From Azospirillaceae bacterium (GTDB lineage Bacteria > Pseudomonadota > Alphaproteobacteria > Azospirillales > Azospirillaceae): a stretch of DNA of 64,000 nt. Shown here piece by piece: positions 43,126 through 51,690 of the stretch (its first letter is position 1; each line of letters starts with the position of its first letter). The position numbers and the translations under genes were made by a program. The stretch is from NCBI GenBank assembly GCA_028283825.1, contig JAPWJW010000003.1, positions 806,001-870,000 of the forward strand, read 5' to 3'. Under the pieces are notes generated by a model. The model did no database searches, was not told the origin of the DNA, and saw only the letters and a list, made by a program, of their open reading frames with translations.

Positions 43126-43824
43126 TCAGGCAAGGGCCAAAAAGCCGGCCACCAGGCCCGCCGTGATCACGGCCAACACCCCCGCCCGCCACAGCGGCAC
43201 CCAGCCGTGCCGGCCGGTTTGGGTGCCGTGATGCGGGGCCAAGCGCTTCCATCCCGTCACCATGGGACGGATCAGGTTCTCACGCTTCACCACCAGGTAG
43301 AACAGCACCGCCACCACGTGGATCAGCACCACGATCTGGATGATGCTGAAATTCAGATGGTGCAGGCGCCGCGCCAGCTTGGACACCGCACCGCTGACGC
43401 GGTGGGCCAGCGGCCCCTCCTCGATCCCATCCTCGTCCACCGCGAACAGGCCGGTGCCCACCTGGGCCGCCAGCACCAGCAGCAGGGCCACCACCGCCCA
43501 GCCCCCCAGGGCGTTGTGCCCCCGCTCCAGCGGCAGGCGCCCCGGCCGGGCCATGTGGCCGACATGGCGCAGCACGGCCCCCGGCCCCTTCAGGAACTGG
43601 GAGAAACGCGCCTGCGTGCTGCCCACGAAGCCCCAGATCAGCCGGAACAGCAGCAGGCCCAGGGCGCAGTAGCCCAGCTTGAAGTGCAGTTCCAGATTGT
43701 CGTGGGTGGCGGTCCACCACAGGCCGGCCAGGTCGGCCACCAGCAGCCAGTGGAACAGCCGGATGGGCAGGTCCCAAACGGGAATCCTGCCCTGTCCAGC
43801 CGCGCCGATTTCCCGGGGCGCCAT
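43126..43824 (-). CDS. Cytochrome b561-type membrane cytochrome
   Basis: A 232-residue integral membrane di-heme cytochrome b of the Ni/Fe-hydrogenase/b561 type, with about four helices. The N-terminus VWDLPIRLFHWLLVADLAGL carries a heme-ligand His, and further histidines lie in HFKLGYCALGLLLFRLIWGF and IIQIVVLIHVVAVLFYLVVK. It starts 7 bp after the cytochrome c gene on the same strand, so the pair probably forms an electron-transfer unit: quinol to cytochrome b to periplasmic cytochrome c. Partner enzyme unknown. Confidence 0.88.
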   Translation of the reverse strand: MAPREIGAAGQGRIPVWDLPIRLFHWLLVADLAGLWWTATHDNLELHFKLGYCALGLLLFRLIWGFVGSTQARFSQFLKGPGAVLRHVGHMARPGRLPLERGHNALGGWAVVALLLVLAAQVGTGLFAVDEDGIEEGPLAHRVSGAVSKLARRLHHLNFSIIQIVVLIHVVAVLFYLVVKRENLIRPMVTGWKRLAPHHGTQTGRHGWVPLWRAGVLAVITAGLVAGFLALA

Positions 43825-43831
43825 GCGCCGC

Positions 43832-44335
43832 TTACTTCTTCTGGCGATAGGTTTCGTGGCACTGCTTGCAGGTGCCGCCCACGGCCTGCACGGCCTGGCC
43901 GATGGCGGTCTTGTCGGCGCCGGCGGCCTGCAGCTTGTCCAGCGCCTGGGCCAGGTCGGTGAAACCCTGGCGGTACTTGGCGTTGTCCTGCCAGATGGCC
44001 GGCAGGGCCTCGCTCTCGCCCACGCCGACGGCGGTGCCCTCGGGGAACTGGTCGGGCAGGCCCTTGACCACGACGGCCATGGCGGCGGCGGCGGACGCCA
44101 CGTCCTGCGGCGTGCCGGTGCCGTCCTTCACATACCCCATGAAGACCTTCATGCCGCCGCCCAGCTTCTTCATGTCCTGCTGGCGGGCCTTGACGATTTC
44201 GGCGGGATCCAGGGCGGCGGAGGCGACGGCACTGCCCAGCAGGGCGGCGGCCATGGCCAGGCCGGCGACGATATGGGCCTTGCGGCCCCGGGACGCGGAA
44301 CGGATCACGGAAATGTCTCGGGAAACACGCGGCAT
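43832..44335 (-). CDS. Class II cytochrome c (c'/c556 type)
   Basis: A 167-residue periplasmic cytochrome. A long signal peptide (IVAGLAMAAALLGSAVASA) precedes a four-helix domain with the heme motif CKQCH at residues 156-160 near the C-terminus, the layout of cytochrome c'/c556. Helix one starts DPAEIVKARQQDMKKLGGGM. The ATG at 44335 has a GGAG site. First gene of a two-gene operon with the b-type cytochrome. Such proteins carry electrons or bind NO or CO. Confidence 0.9.
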   Translation of the reverse strand: MPRVSRDISVIRSASRGRKAHIVAGLAMAAALLGSAVASAALDPAEIVKARQQDMKKLGGGMKVFMGYVKDGTGTPQDVASAAAAMAVVVKGLPDQFPEGTAVGVGESEALPAIWQDNAKYRQGFTDLAQALDKLQAAGADKTAIGQAVQAVGGTCKQCHETYRQKK

Positions 44336-44606
44336 CGTTTTCTCCAGCCCTGGTTGGGACCGCCTGGGCGGTCTGCGGGGTCCTTGGTATATGCAAACCT
44401 TCGGCACCCCCGATGCGGTACGGAGGGCCTAAGGCCGATGGCGGCTTGCGGTCCGCCATCAAAGGATGGTGTAACGGGCCGTCACCCATCGGGCAAGCCC
44501 GCCAGCGGTTCACAGGCGCCGCACGCTTGGGTTAGCCTGGGGTTCCAACGGTTTGGGGACGATATGTCGCTGCCGGCCTCGCCGGCACCAGCGAGGATGA
44601 AAGGAA

Positions 44607-45191
44607 ATGACCAAGGTGCGTAGCGTCTGCGTCTATTGCGGGTCTTCGGGCCAGGTGTCCGAGGCATACAAGAAGGCCGCCCACGATTTGGGCACGCGCA
44701 TCGGCGAGGCCGGGCTGCAACTGGTCTACGGCGGCGGCCGCGTCGGCCTGATGGGCATCACCGCCGACGCCACCCTGGCGGCAGGCGGCGAGGTGGTGGG
44801 CATCATCCCCAGCCATATCCAGACGACGGAGGTCGATCACAGCGGCCTGACCGAACTGCACATCGTCGACAGCATGCACACCCGCAAGCGCATGATGGTG
44901 GATCGGTCCGACGCCTTCGTCGTCATGCCCGGCGGCCTGGGCACCCTGGACGAGGCGTTCGAGATCATCACCTGGCGCCAGCTGAAACTGCACGACAAGC
45001 CGGTGGTCATCGCCAACATCAACGGTTACTGGGACCCGCTGCGGGCCCTGCTGACCCACATCCGCGGCACCGGTTTCGGCCGGGGCGAGATCGAGACCTA
45101 TTTCACCTTCGTCGACAGCGTGGACGCCATCCTGCCGGCCCTGCGCCAGGCACCGGATTCGGTGCAGGTCCCGGCGGTGGATCGCCTGTAA
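44607..45191 (+). CDS. LOG family protein (cytokinin riboside 5'-monophosphate phosphoribohydrolase-like)
   Basis: A 194-residue Rossmann-like protein of the TIGR00730/LOG family. The nucleotide-binding motifs are [15 protein letters not shown] and [10 protein letters not shown], and the family signature PGGLGTLDE is at residues 108-116. LOG enzymes release active cytokinin bases from their 5'-monophosphate ribosides; bacterial members also act on AMP-like nucleotides. In a plant-associated genus a cytokinin role is possible, but not proven. Cytoplasmic. Confidence 0.88.
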   Translation: MTKVRSVCVYCGSSGQVSEAYKKAAHDLGTRIGEAGLQLVYGGGRVGLMGITADATLAAGGEVVGIIPSHIQTTEVDHSGLTELHIVDSMHTRKRMMVDRSDAFVVMPGGLGTLDEAFEIITWRQLKLHDKPVVIANINGYWDPLRALLTHIRGTGFGRGEIETYFTFVDSVDAILPALRQAPDSVQVPAVDRL

Positions 45192-45289
45192 GCCATTTCA
45201 AGACGCCTGCCCCGGGGTAGCACCCTTGCGGCGACCGCACCGCGGTCATCCGCCCCGTTTGCTTGATCGCTGGGCCCGAATGGGCTCTT

Positions 45290-45307
45290 ATACCGGCCGT
45301 CCGGTAT
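45290..45307. promoter_or_regulatory. Inverted repeat ATACCGG-N4-CCGGTAT upstream of icd
   Basis: A perfect 7-bp inverted repeat with a 4-nt spacer lies 105 bp before the icd start, inside the gap that must hold the icd promoter. It could be an operator; no known regulator can be assigned. Confidence 0.35.
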
Positions 45308-45411
45308 TAGGGTGCTTTCTTTCCCCAGAGGCATCCTTGGCATATCGTGGCGCACGGATCACGGCGCCGGTTGGTCATAAAAAATCACCTATACGCGAGA
45401 AGGCATTGAGA

Positions 45412-46635
45412 ATGCAGAAGATCAAGGTTGCCAATCCCGTCGTCGAGCTTGATGGCGATGAGATGACGCGCATCATCTGGCAGTTCATCAAAGACAAGCT
45501 GATCCTGCCCTACCTGGACATCGACCTGAAGTACTTCGATCTGGGCATCGAACATCGCGACGCCACCAACGACCAGGTGACCGTGGACGCGGCCGAGGCC
45601 ATCAAGAAGTACGGCGTGGGCGTCAAGTGCGCGACCATCACCCCGGATGAGGCCCGCGTCACCGAGTTCAGCCTGAAGAAGATGTGGAAGTCGCCCAACG
45701 GCACCATCCGCAACATCCTCGGCGGCACCGTGTTCCGTGAGCCCATCATCTGCACCAACGTGCCGCGCCTGGTGCCGGGCTGGACCAAGCCCATCGTCAT
45801 CGGCCGCCACGCCTTCGGCGACCAGTACCGCGCCACCGATTTCAAGGTGCCCGGCCCCGGCAAGCTGACCATGACCTTCACGCCGGACGGCGGCGGCGAA
45901 GCCATCACCTACGACGTGTTCCAGTTCCCGGACGCCGGCGTGGCCATGGGCATGTACAACCTGGATGAGTCGATCGCCGGCTTCGCCCGCGCCTGCTTCA
46001 ACTACGGCCTGCAGCGCAAGTACCCGGTGTACCTGTCGACCAAGAACACCATCCTCAAGGCCTATGACGGCCGCTTCAAGGACGTGTTCCAGGAGATCTT
46101 CGACGCCGAGTTCGCGGAGCGCTTCAAGGCCGAAGGCATCGTCTATGAGCACCGCCTGATCGACGACATGGTTGCCTCCGCCCTGAAGTGGGACGGCGCC
46201 TTCGTCTGGGCCTGCAAGAACTACGACGGCGACGTGCAGTCCGACACCGTAGCCCAGGGCTTCGGCTCGCTGGGCCTGATGACCTCCGTCCTGCTGACCC
46301 CCGATGGCAAGACCGTCGAGGCCGAGGCCGCCCACGGCACCGTGACCCGTCACTACCGTGAGCACCAGAAGGGCCGCCCCACCTCCACCAACCCCATCGC
46401 CTCCATCTTCGCGTGGACGCAGGGCCTGTCCTACCGCGGCCAGTTCGACGGCACGCCGGACGTCACCAACTTCGCCAAGACGCTGGAGAAGGTGTGCGTG
46501 GAGACGGTGGAAGCCGGCTTCATGACCAAGGACCTGGCCGTCCTGGTCGGCCCCGAACAGAAGTGGCTGACCACCCAGGACTTCCTGGCCAAGCTGGACG
46601 AGAACCTGCGCACGGCCATGGGCTACGCCGCCTAA
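45412..46635 (+). CDS. icd: NADP-dependent isocitrate dehydrogenase (dimeric, eukaryotic-type subfamily)
   Basis: A 407-residue TCA-cycle enzyme converting isocitrate to 2-oxoglutarate. The N-terminus [20 protein letters not shown] and the substrate segment [20 protein letters not shown] are typical of subfamily II NADP-IDH, as found in alphaproteobacteria and eukaryotes. [20 protein letters not shown] and [17 protein letters not shown] complete the active site and cofactor loop. The ATG at 45412 is chosen from the family start. A strong terminator follows at 46661. A second, different isocitrate dehydrogenase lies 2 kb downstream. Confidence 0.97.
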   Translation: MQKIKVANPVVELDGDEMTRIIWQFIKDKLILPYLDIDLKYFDLGIEHRDATNDQVTVDAAEAIKKYGVGVKCATITPDEARVTEFSLKKMWKSPNGTIRNILGGTVFREPIICTNVPRLVPGWTKPIVIGRHAFGDQYRATDFKVPGPGKLTMTFTPDGGGEAITYDVFQFPDAGVAMGMYNLDESIAGFARACFNYGLQRKYPVYLSTKNTILKAYDGRFKDVFQEIFDAEFAERFKAEGIVYEHRLIDDMVASALKWDGAFVWACKNYDGDVQSDTVAQGFGSLGLMTSVLLTPDGKTVEAEAAHGTVTRHYREHQKGRPTSTNPIASIFAWTQGLSYRGQFDGTPDVTNFAKTLEKVCVETVEAGFMTKDLAVLVGPEQKWLTTQDFLAKLDENLRTAMGYAA

Positions 46636-46660
46636 GGTTACACGTCGGTTCAGAAAAGGA

Positions 46661-46697
46661 ACGCCGGGCGGCACGTCACCGCCCGGCGTTTTCTTTT
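46661..46697 (+). terminator. Terminator after icd
   Basis: ACGCCGGGCGG (46661-46671) and CCGCCCGGCGT (46679-46689) form a perfect 11-bp stem, followed by TTTCTTTT. It ends the icd transcript 26 bp after the stop. Confidence 0.92.
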
Positions 46698-46706
46698 GGG
46701 GAAAGT

Positions 46707-47669
46707 TCAGCGCACGGCCGATTGCAGAACGCGGTCGATGAAGGGCATGGCCTGCGCCAGGGCCGCGTCGCCGCAGTCGGGCGGCATCATGTGGCCGCAG
46801 CCCGGCAGAATAATCATCTGCTTATCCGAACCGGGGATCAGCGCCAGCGCCCGGTCCGCGTGGTCCAGCCCAACCTCATGGTCGTCGGCACCCCACAGGA
46901 TCAGGGTCGGCATGCGGATGGACGTCAAATCCTGCACCGTCCGGTCCAGCGACGGGGGCGGCCCTTGGATGGGCATGCGTAGCGCGCGATTGTTCAGGTC
47001 GGTCCATTCCTGGACCAGATCCGGCGTGACCTTCGCCTTGTCATCAATGTTGTAGAGTAGGATTTGGCGCCAGAACTCCGGCTTGTGAACGCCCTTGTGG
47101 GTGGCGTCCTCCGCCACCGCCGCCTTCAGTTCCGCCGGGAACTTGGCCGGATCGATCTTCAAAGGGCCGACCGCCGCATCCCCGAAGATCTGGGCGATCA
47201 CCTTGTCCGGACGCGTGGCCGCATAGGCGATGCCCGTGGCGGCGCCGCTGGAGGTCGAGATCACCATGAAACGGTCGATACCCAGCCGCCGCGTCAGCAC
47301 GTCGATGATGTGCAGGTTGGCCTCGATGCCATAGTCCCCGGCCGGCGACGGGCCCGACAGGCCGGCGGGCGCCATGTCGAACCGGATGACGCGGTACCGC
47401 TTCTTCAGTTCAGCCGCCCAGCCGTTCCACTGCCGCAGGCTGGAATATGAGCCGTGGACCAGCAGGATGGCCGGCCCCTGCCCCTCATCGACATAGTGGA
47501 TGGGCGTGCCGTCGATCTCCATGAAGCGCGAGTTGGGTAACGCGTATCGCGCGCGCAGGGTCTCATCCCCGTCCAACGTTGGGTTCGCCGACTGGGCGAA
47601 CGCCGCCCCGGCGATGAACATCCCCGCCAGCGCAGCCAATGTCGTCATTCCCGGCCACCGCGAAACCAT
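46707..47669 (-). CDS. Secreted alpha/beta hydrolase
   Basis: A 320-residue exported hydrolase with a signal peptide (MTTLAALAGMFIAGAAFAQS). The oxyanion segment is LLVHGSYSSLRQW, the nucleophile is probably Ser140 in VISTSSGAATG, and the catalytic His lies in ILPGCGHMMPPD near the C-terminus. The ATG at 47669 has a GAGGGG site. Likely a periplasmic esterase or lactonase of unknown substrate. It converges with icd and lies downstream of gcrA. Confidence 0.85.
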   Translation of the reverse strand: MVSRWPGMTTLAALAGMFIAGAAFAQSANPTLDGDETLRARYALPNSRFMEIDGTPIHYVDEGQGPAILLVHGSYSSLRQWNGWAAELKKRYRVIRFDMAPAGLSGPSPAGDYGIEANLHIIDVLTRRLGIDRFMVISTSSGAATGIAYAATRPDKVIAQIFGDAAVGPLKIDPAKFPAELKAAVAEDATHKGVHKPEFWRQILLYNIDDKAKVTPDLVQEWTDLNNRALRMPIQGPPPSLDRTVQDLTSIRMPTLILWGADDHEVGLDHADRALALIPGSDKQMIILPGCGHMMPPDCGDAALAQAMPFIDRVLQSAVR

Positions 47670-47769
47670 GCCCGTCCCCTCTTGGTTGTTGTATTCCCAA
47701 GAGGATCGACGAAGTGGCGGCCACCGCCATCGGCAATGCGCGGGCTGTCCGCAGCGTGGCCCCAAAAGC

Positions 47770-47800
47770 AAAACCCCCGCCGGTGAGGGCGGGGGCTTGG
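47770..47800 (-). terminator. Terminator after gcrA
   Basis: On the minus strand GGGGGC-GCC-type arms CCCCCGCC (47774-47781) and GGCGGGGG (47788-47795) form an 8-bp stem with a T-rich tail (TTTTGCTTTT) on the gcrA side. It stands 30 bp after the gcrA stop and should end that transcript. Confidence 0.8.
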
Positions 47801-47829
47801 CAGACAGGAACCTAGGCGCGGAAACCGCC

Positions 47830-48210
47830 TCAGGCCATGACCAGCTTGCGCTCGTCATCCCGCTTCTTGGCGGGCTGATAGGCCATCAGGGCGTGTTCCC
47901 GGCAATAGGGCATGCCGGGCACCGACGGGCAGCCGCAGAAATGGAAATCGGCGTGCTTGGGATCGCCCACCGGCCATTTGCACATGCGCTCGTTCAACGA
48001 CAGGATGGTGGCACCCCGCGTCGGCTTTTTCTTGATAGGTGACGGCCGGCCCGACAGGCCCAGCCGGTGCGCCTTGCCGATCACCGCGTTGCGGGTGACG
48101 TTACCCAGCAGATCGGCGATTTCACTGGCGCTCATGCCCTGGCCCCACAATTGGCGCAGGCGCTCAATACGCTCGTCCGTCCAATTAACCGACGCTTTTT
48201 CTTCTTCCAT
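47830..48210 (-). CDS. gcrA: GcrA cell-cycle regulator
   Basis: A 126-residue alphaproteobacterial regulator that binds sigma-70 RNA polymerase and activates promoters with methylated GANTC sites. The N-terminus VNWTDERIERLRQLWGQGMS and SASEIADLLGNVTRNAVIGK form the helix-turn-helix; the C-terminal part has the conserved FCGCPSVPGMPYCREHALMA. Start ATG at 48210 (MEEEKASVNW). Three GANTC sites cluster about 165-195 bp upstream (separate entry), so the gene may respond to CcrM methylation. Confidence 0.95.
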   Translation of the reverse strand: MEEEKASVNWTDERIERLRQLWGQGMSASEIADLLGNVTRNAVIGKAHRLGLSGRPSPIKKKPTRGATILSLNERMCKWPVGDPKHADFHFCGCPSVPGMPYCREHALMAYQPAKKRDDERKLVMA

Positions 48211-48372
48211 AGAAGCCCTCGCTCCATCAGCCCCCATTGATCGGCGGGCGCAACAGTGTGCAGTCACCGCCGAGCGCCCCGCTCAAGCAGTCGATACCGG
48301 GATTTTCCCACCAACAAGATTTGGTATCGAGAATGGGCGGAGACTACCAAACTTGCGAAAGCCTGAACAGGT

Positions 48373-48407
48373 GATTCGACTCGTTTTTTGACCACGGACA
48401 TAGAATC
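48373..48407. promoter_or_regulatory. Cluster of three GANTC sites upstream of gcrA
   Basis: GATTC (48373-48377), GACTC (48378-48382) and GAATC (48403-48407) lie within 35 bp, 163-197 bp before the gcrA start. GANTC is the CcrM methylation site read by GcrA. In GC-rich DNA one site is expected per roughly 300 bp, so the density is unusual. Confidence 0.5.
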
Positions 48408-48466
48408 CGGAACCACCGTGGCGAACAAGCCATGGAAAGCGCCAGATCCTGTCCTTAATGGATACA

Positions 48467-48499
48467 CCCCAAGGATGACACCATCCCTGGGGCATTTTT
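48467..48499 (+). terminator. Plus-strand terminator in the gcrA-IDH gap
   Basis: CCCCAAGGATG (48467-48477) pairs with CATCCCTGGGG (48482-48492) with one mismatch, then ATTTTT. It terminates plus-strand transcripts, yet no plus-strand gene lies between 48211 and here. This suggests an undetected small RNA or termination of read-through antisense to gcrA. The 447-bp gap 48211-48657 also holds the GANTC cluster and element copy A. Confidence 0.6.
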
Positions 48500-48532
48500 C
48501 CACGTTCATACCCCATTAAAGGTATATCCGTT

Positions 48533-48648
48533 CATCCCCTCAAGCGCCGGGCGGGCGCATCCGCGCCCTTGGCTTCCTCGCTCCGCCCTGCGGTGCTCGC
48601 TCCGGGGCCGGCAGTCGCCGGCCTGGGCATGGGTATTCCCCATGCCCA
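48533..48648 (-). repeat. Three-hairpin intergenic element, copy A
   Basis: Sense strand is minus, directly after the stop of the long isocitrate dehydrogenase. Read in plus coordinates: TGGGCATGGG (48624-48633) with CCCATGCCCA (48639-48648); GGCCGGC (48606-48612) with GCCGGCC (48617-48623); and the shared block with GGGCGC...GCGCCC ending at CATCCCCTCAAGCG (48533-48546). The middle hairpin is diverged compared with copies B and C. Confidence 0.75.
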
Positions 48649-48657
48649 CCCGAGCAC

Positions 48658-50109
48658 TTACTGACCGGCGGCGGCGGAGAAGCCGTTGGCGCCGTCGAAG
48701 GTGTAGAGGTTGGAGCTCTGCACGAAGTCCAGCCCTTCCTTGGCGACACGGGCTAGCAGTGCGGCCACCTGGCCGTGCTTGACCTCATCAGCGCCCTCGC
48801 CGATGACGCGGCAGCGCCAATGGTCGGTGCAGAAGGTTTCCGGCGCGCCATCCGGCCACACCTTCTGGCCACGGTTGGACACCATGACCAGCTTCAGGCC
48901 TTCCGGAACCAGCGGCTGAAACAGGGCCGCCATATCATCACCGTTACCGCCCTTGCGCTCCAGGAACACGTCAACGCCGATCAGCTTCTTGGCCTGGACC
49001 GGGGCGCCCTTCAGGGCGATGCCGCTGAAGCTGCTGGCCACACCGGCGGGATAGCTGGCGGGCACCAGGGTGGCCGGACGCTCGCCCAGGCGGTCGATCA
49101 GGTTGCCGGCGAAGTCGCGGGTGCCGATGCGGGCATTGCTGACGCCGCGCTTGAAGATGTCGACGGTGTGGATGCCGTCCTCGATCATCTTCAGCCAGGC
49201 GTTATGGATACGCTCGGCCGCTTCCGACTGGCCGATGTGGACCAGCATCATGACGCTGGCCAGCAGCAGGCCCGACGGGTTGGCGATGCCCTTGCCGGCG
49301 ATGGTGGGGGCGGAGCCGTGGATGGCCTCGAACATGGCGCACTGGTCACCGATGTTGGAGGAGCCGGCCAGGCCGACCGACCCGGTGATCTGGGCGGCGA
49401 TGTCGGAGATGATGTCACCGTACAGGTTCAGCGTGACGATGACGTCGAAATGCTCCGGCGTGTCGGCCAGGCGGGCCGCACCGATATCGACGATCATGCT
49501 CTCCGCCTCGATCTCCGGGTACTCGGCGGCGATCTCGTCGAAGACCCGATGGAACAGGCCATCGGAGATCTTCATGATGTTGTCCTTCACGAAGGCCGTC
49601 ACCTTGCGGCGATGGTTGGCCCGCGCGTATTCGAAGGCGTAGCGGATGATCTTTTCCGAACCGGGGCGGGAGATCAGCTTCACCGCCTGGGTCACTTCCT
49701 GCGTCTGGCGGTATTCGATGCCGGCGTACAGGTCTTCTTCGTTCTCACGCACGATCACCACGTCCATGGCCGGGTGCTTGGTGGCGACGAAGGGGGAATA
49801 GCTGACGCAGGGGCGGATGTTGGCGTACAGGCCCAGCGCGCCACGGATGGTGACGTTCAGGGACTTGTACCCTCCCCCTTGCGGGGTGGTGATGGGGGCC
49901 TTCAGGAAGACCTTGGTGCGGCGCAGGCTGTCCCAGGCGCCAGGCTCCATGCCGTTCATGATGCCACGGCGATAGACGCTCTCGCCGATCTGGATTTCCT
50001 CATACTCGAGGTTGGCGCCGCTGGCGGCCAGAACCTCAAGCGTGGCGTCCATGATCTCAGGACCGATGCCGTCGCCACGGGCGATCGTGATCTTTGTCGG
50101 AGAATTCAT
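48658..50109 (-). CDS. Long-type NADP-dependent isocitrate dehydrogenase (Thermus-like)
   Basis: A 483-residue isocitrate/isopropylmalate dehydrogenase-family enzyme with an extra C-terminal domain. Seen are ITIARGDGIGPEIMDATLEV, YANIRPCVSYSPFVATKHPA, VIVRENEEDLYAGIEYRQTQ, VKDNIMKISDGLFHRVFDEI and the cofactor region EAIHGSAPTIAGKGIANPSG. Isocitrate dehydrogenases of this type have about 480-500 residues because of the C-terminal extension. It belongs to a different subfamily from the icd gene at 45412. ATG at 50109 (MNSPTKITIARGD) is preferred over one four codons upstream. Element copy A follows its stop. Confidence 0.88.
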   Translation of the reverse strand: MNSPTKITIARGDGIGPEIMDATLEVLAASGANLEYEEIQIGESVYRRGIMNGMEPGAWDSLRRTKVFLKAPITTPQGGGYKSLNVTIRGALGLYANIRPCVSYSPFVATKHPAMDVVIVRENEEDLYAGIEYRQTQEVTQAVKLISRPGSEKIIRYAFEYARANHRRKVTAFVKDNIMKISDGLFHRVFDEIAAEYPEIEAESMIVDIGAARLADTPEHFDVIVTLNLYGDIISDIAAQITGSVGLAGSSNIGDQCAMFEAIHGSAPTIAGKGIANPSGLLLASVMMLVHIGQSEAAERIHNAWLKMIEDGIHTVDIFKRGVSNARIGTRDFAGNLIDRLGERPATLVPASYPAGVASSFSGIALKGAPVQAKKLIGVDVFLERKGGNGDDMAALFQPLVPEGLKLVMVSNRGQKVWPDGAPETFCTDHWRCRVIGEGADEVKHGQVAALLARVAKEGLDFVQSSNLYTFDGANGFSAAAGQ

Positions 50110-50321
50110 TTTCTCTTTCATCCTTAGGCACTAGCGCCTTTCCCCAACCATCGAGGGACATGACGCGGTTTGGGAAAAATTTCCCGGGGGTCAGGTTCCT
50201 GAAGCCCGCGCGGACACTATGCCTCCAACCACAGCCTCGCAACTGTGCTTTGGGCGCCCCTGCCCCTTGGGAGAAGCAAGAGCGAAGGGCTTGCCCAACC
50301 GCCCGGCGGACAGGACGGGCG

Positions 50322-51515
50322 TCAGTGGCTGAGTTCGCGCATGCCGGCCTCAAGCCCTTGAAGGGTAAGGGGATACATGCGCCCGTCCATCAGGCGGCGC
50401 ACCATGTCGATGCTGGTCGTGTAGGACCAGTACTGCTCCACCACCGGGTTCAGCCAGATGGCGCGGCGGTAGACGTCCAGCAGGCGTCGCAACCACACCT
50501 GCCCCGCCTCCTGGTTCCAGTGCTCCACGGCGCCACCGGGCTGCAGGATCTCATAGGGGCTCATGCTGGCATCGCCGACGAACACCAGCTTGTAGTCGGC
50601 CGGGTATGTGCGCAGCACCTCATAGGTCGACATCTGTTCGGTACGCCGACGGCGGTTATCCTTCCACACGCCCTCATAGACACAGTTGTGGAAGTAAAAA
50701 TACTCCAGGTGCTTGAACTCGCCCTTGGCGGCGGAGAACAGTTCCTCGCACAGGCGGATGTGGTCGTCCATCGACCCGCCCACGTCCAGGAACAGCAGCA
50801 CCTTGACGGCGTTGTGCCGCTCCGGCCGCAGTTTCAGGTCCAGGTGGCCGGCGTTGGCCGCCGTGGCGCGGATGGTGTCGGGCAGATCCAGCACGTCGGC
50901 GGCGCCCGTGCGGGCGAACTTGCGCAGGCGGCGCAGCGCCACCTTGATGTTGCGGGTGCCCAGTTCCACCGTGTCGTCCAGGTTGCGGAATTCCCGCCGA
51001 TCCCAGACCTTGACGGCGCGGCGGTGGCGGCTGCCCTCCTGCCCGATGCGCACACCCTCCGGGTTGTAGCCATAGGCGCCGAAGGGCGAGGTGCCGGCGG
51101 TGCCGACCCACTTGGAACCACCCTGATGCCGACCCCGCTGTTCGGCCAGGCGCTGGGCCAACGTCTCCATCAGCTTGTCCCAGCCACCCAGCGCCTGAAC
51201 CTGCGCCTTTTCCTCATCGGTCAGGTAGCGCTCGGCCAGTTTGCGCAGCCATTCGTCCGGCAGGTCGCGCGCGGCGACATCTTCGCCGCCCTCCCCCGCC
51301 CCGGTCTCCAGCCCCTTGAAGACGCGGCCGAAGACGACGTCGAAGCGGTCCAGATTGCGTTCATCCTTCACCAGGATGGTGCGCGACAGATGGTAGAAGT
51401 CGTCCACGCTGTATCCCGCGACGTTGGCCGCCATGGCCTCCATCAGCGCCAGATACTCCCGCAACGTGACGGGAATGCGGGCGGCGCGCAGGTCGAAGAA
51501 GAAATTCGTGAACAT
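50322..51515 (-). CDS. VWA-domain (CoxE-like) protein
   Basis: A 397-residue protein of the CoxE-like VWA family. The MIDAS-type motif is LLFLDVGGSMDDHIRL, and the family N-terminus is MFTNFFFDLRAARIPVTLRE. A conserved KWVGTAGTSPFGAYGYNPEG precedes the VWA domain. Partner of MoxR-type AAA ATPases that insert metals or activate enzymes. The expected MoxR gene is 5.7 kb away on the same strand (57249-58094), separated by an aryl-alcohol cassette. Another in-frame ATG at 51524 exists. Confidence 0.9.
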   Translation of the reverse strand: MFTNFFFDLRAARIPVTLREYLALMEAMAANVAGYSVDDFYHLSRTILVKDERNLDRFDVVFGRVFKGLETGAGEGGEDVAARDLPDEWLRKLAERYLTDEEKAQVQALGGWDKLMETLAQRLAEQRGRHQGGSKWVGTAGTSPFGAYGYNPEGVRIGQEGSRHRRAVKVWDRREFRNLDDTVELGTRNIKVALRRLRKFARTGAADVLDLPDTIRATAANAGHLDLKLRPERHNAVKVLLFLDVGGSMDDHIRLCEELFSAAKGEFKHLEYFYFHNCVYEGVWKDNRRRRTEQMSTYEVLRTYPADYKLVFVGDASMSPYEILQPGGAVEHWNQEAGQVWLRRLLDVYRRAIWLNPVVEQYWSYTTSIDMVRRLMDGRMYPLTLQGLEAGMRELSH

Positions 51516-51690
51516 GGGGCCCATGGCAGACGGCGGCCGATGGGACCGGATCTTACGCCAGGGCGCGCGGCAGGGCCAGGGGCGGCGGCGGCCGAACGCG
51601 CCTTCATGGCCCCCCGCCCCATGACATCGCCGCCGTGATCGCGGCATTGGAGCGGGCGCGGAAGCCCCGAGCCTCCGCGCCCGCCGCCGC

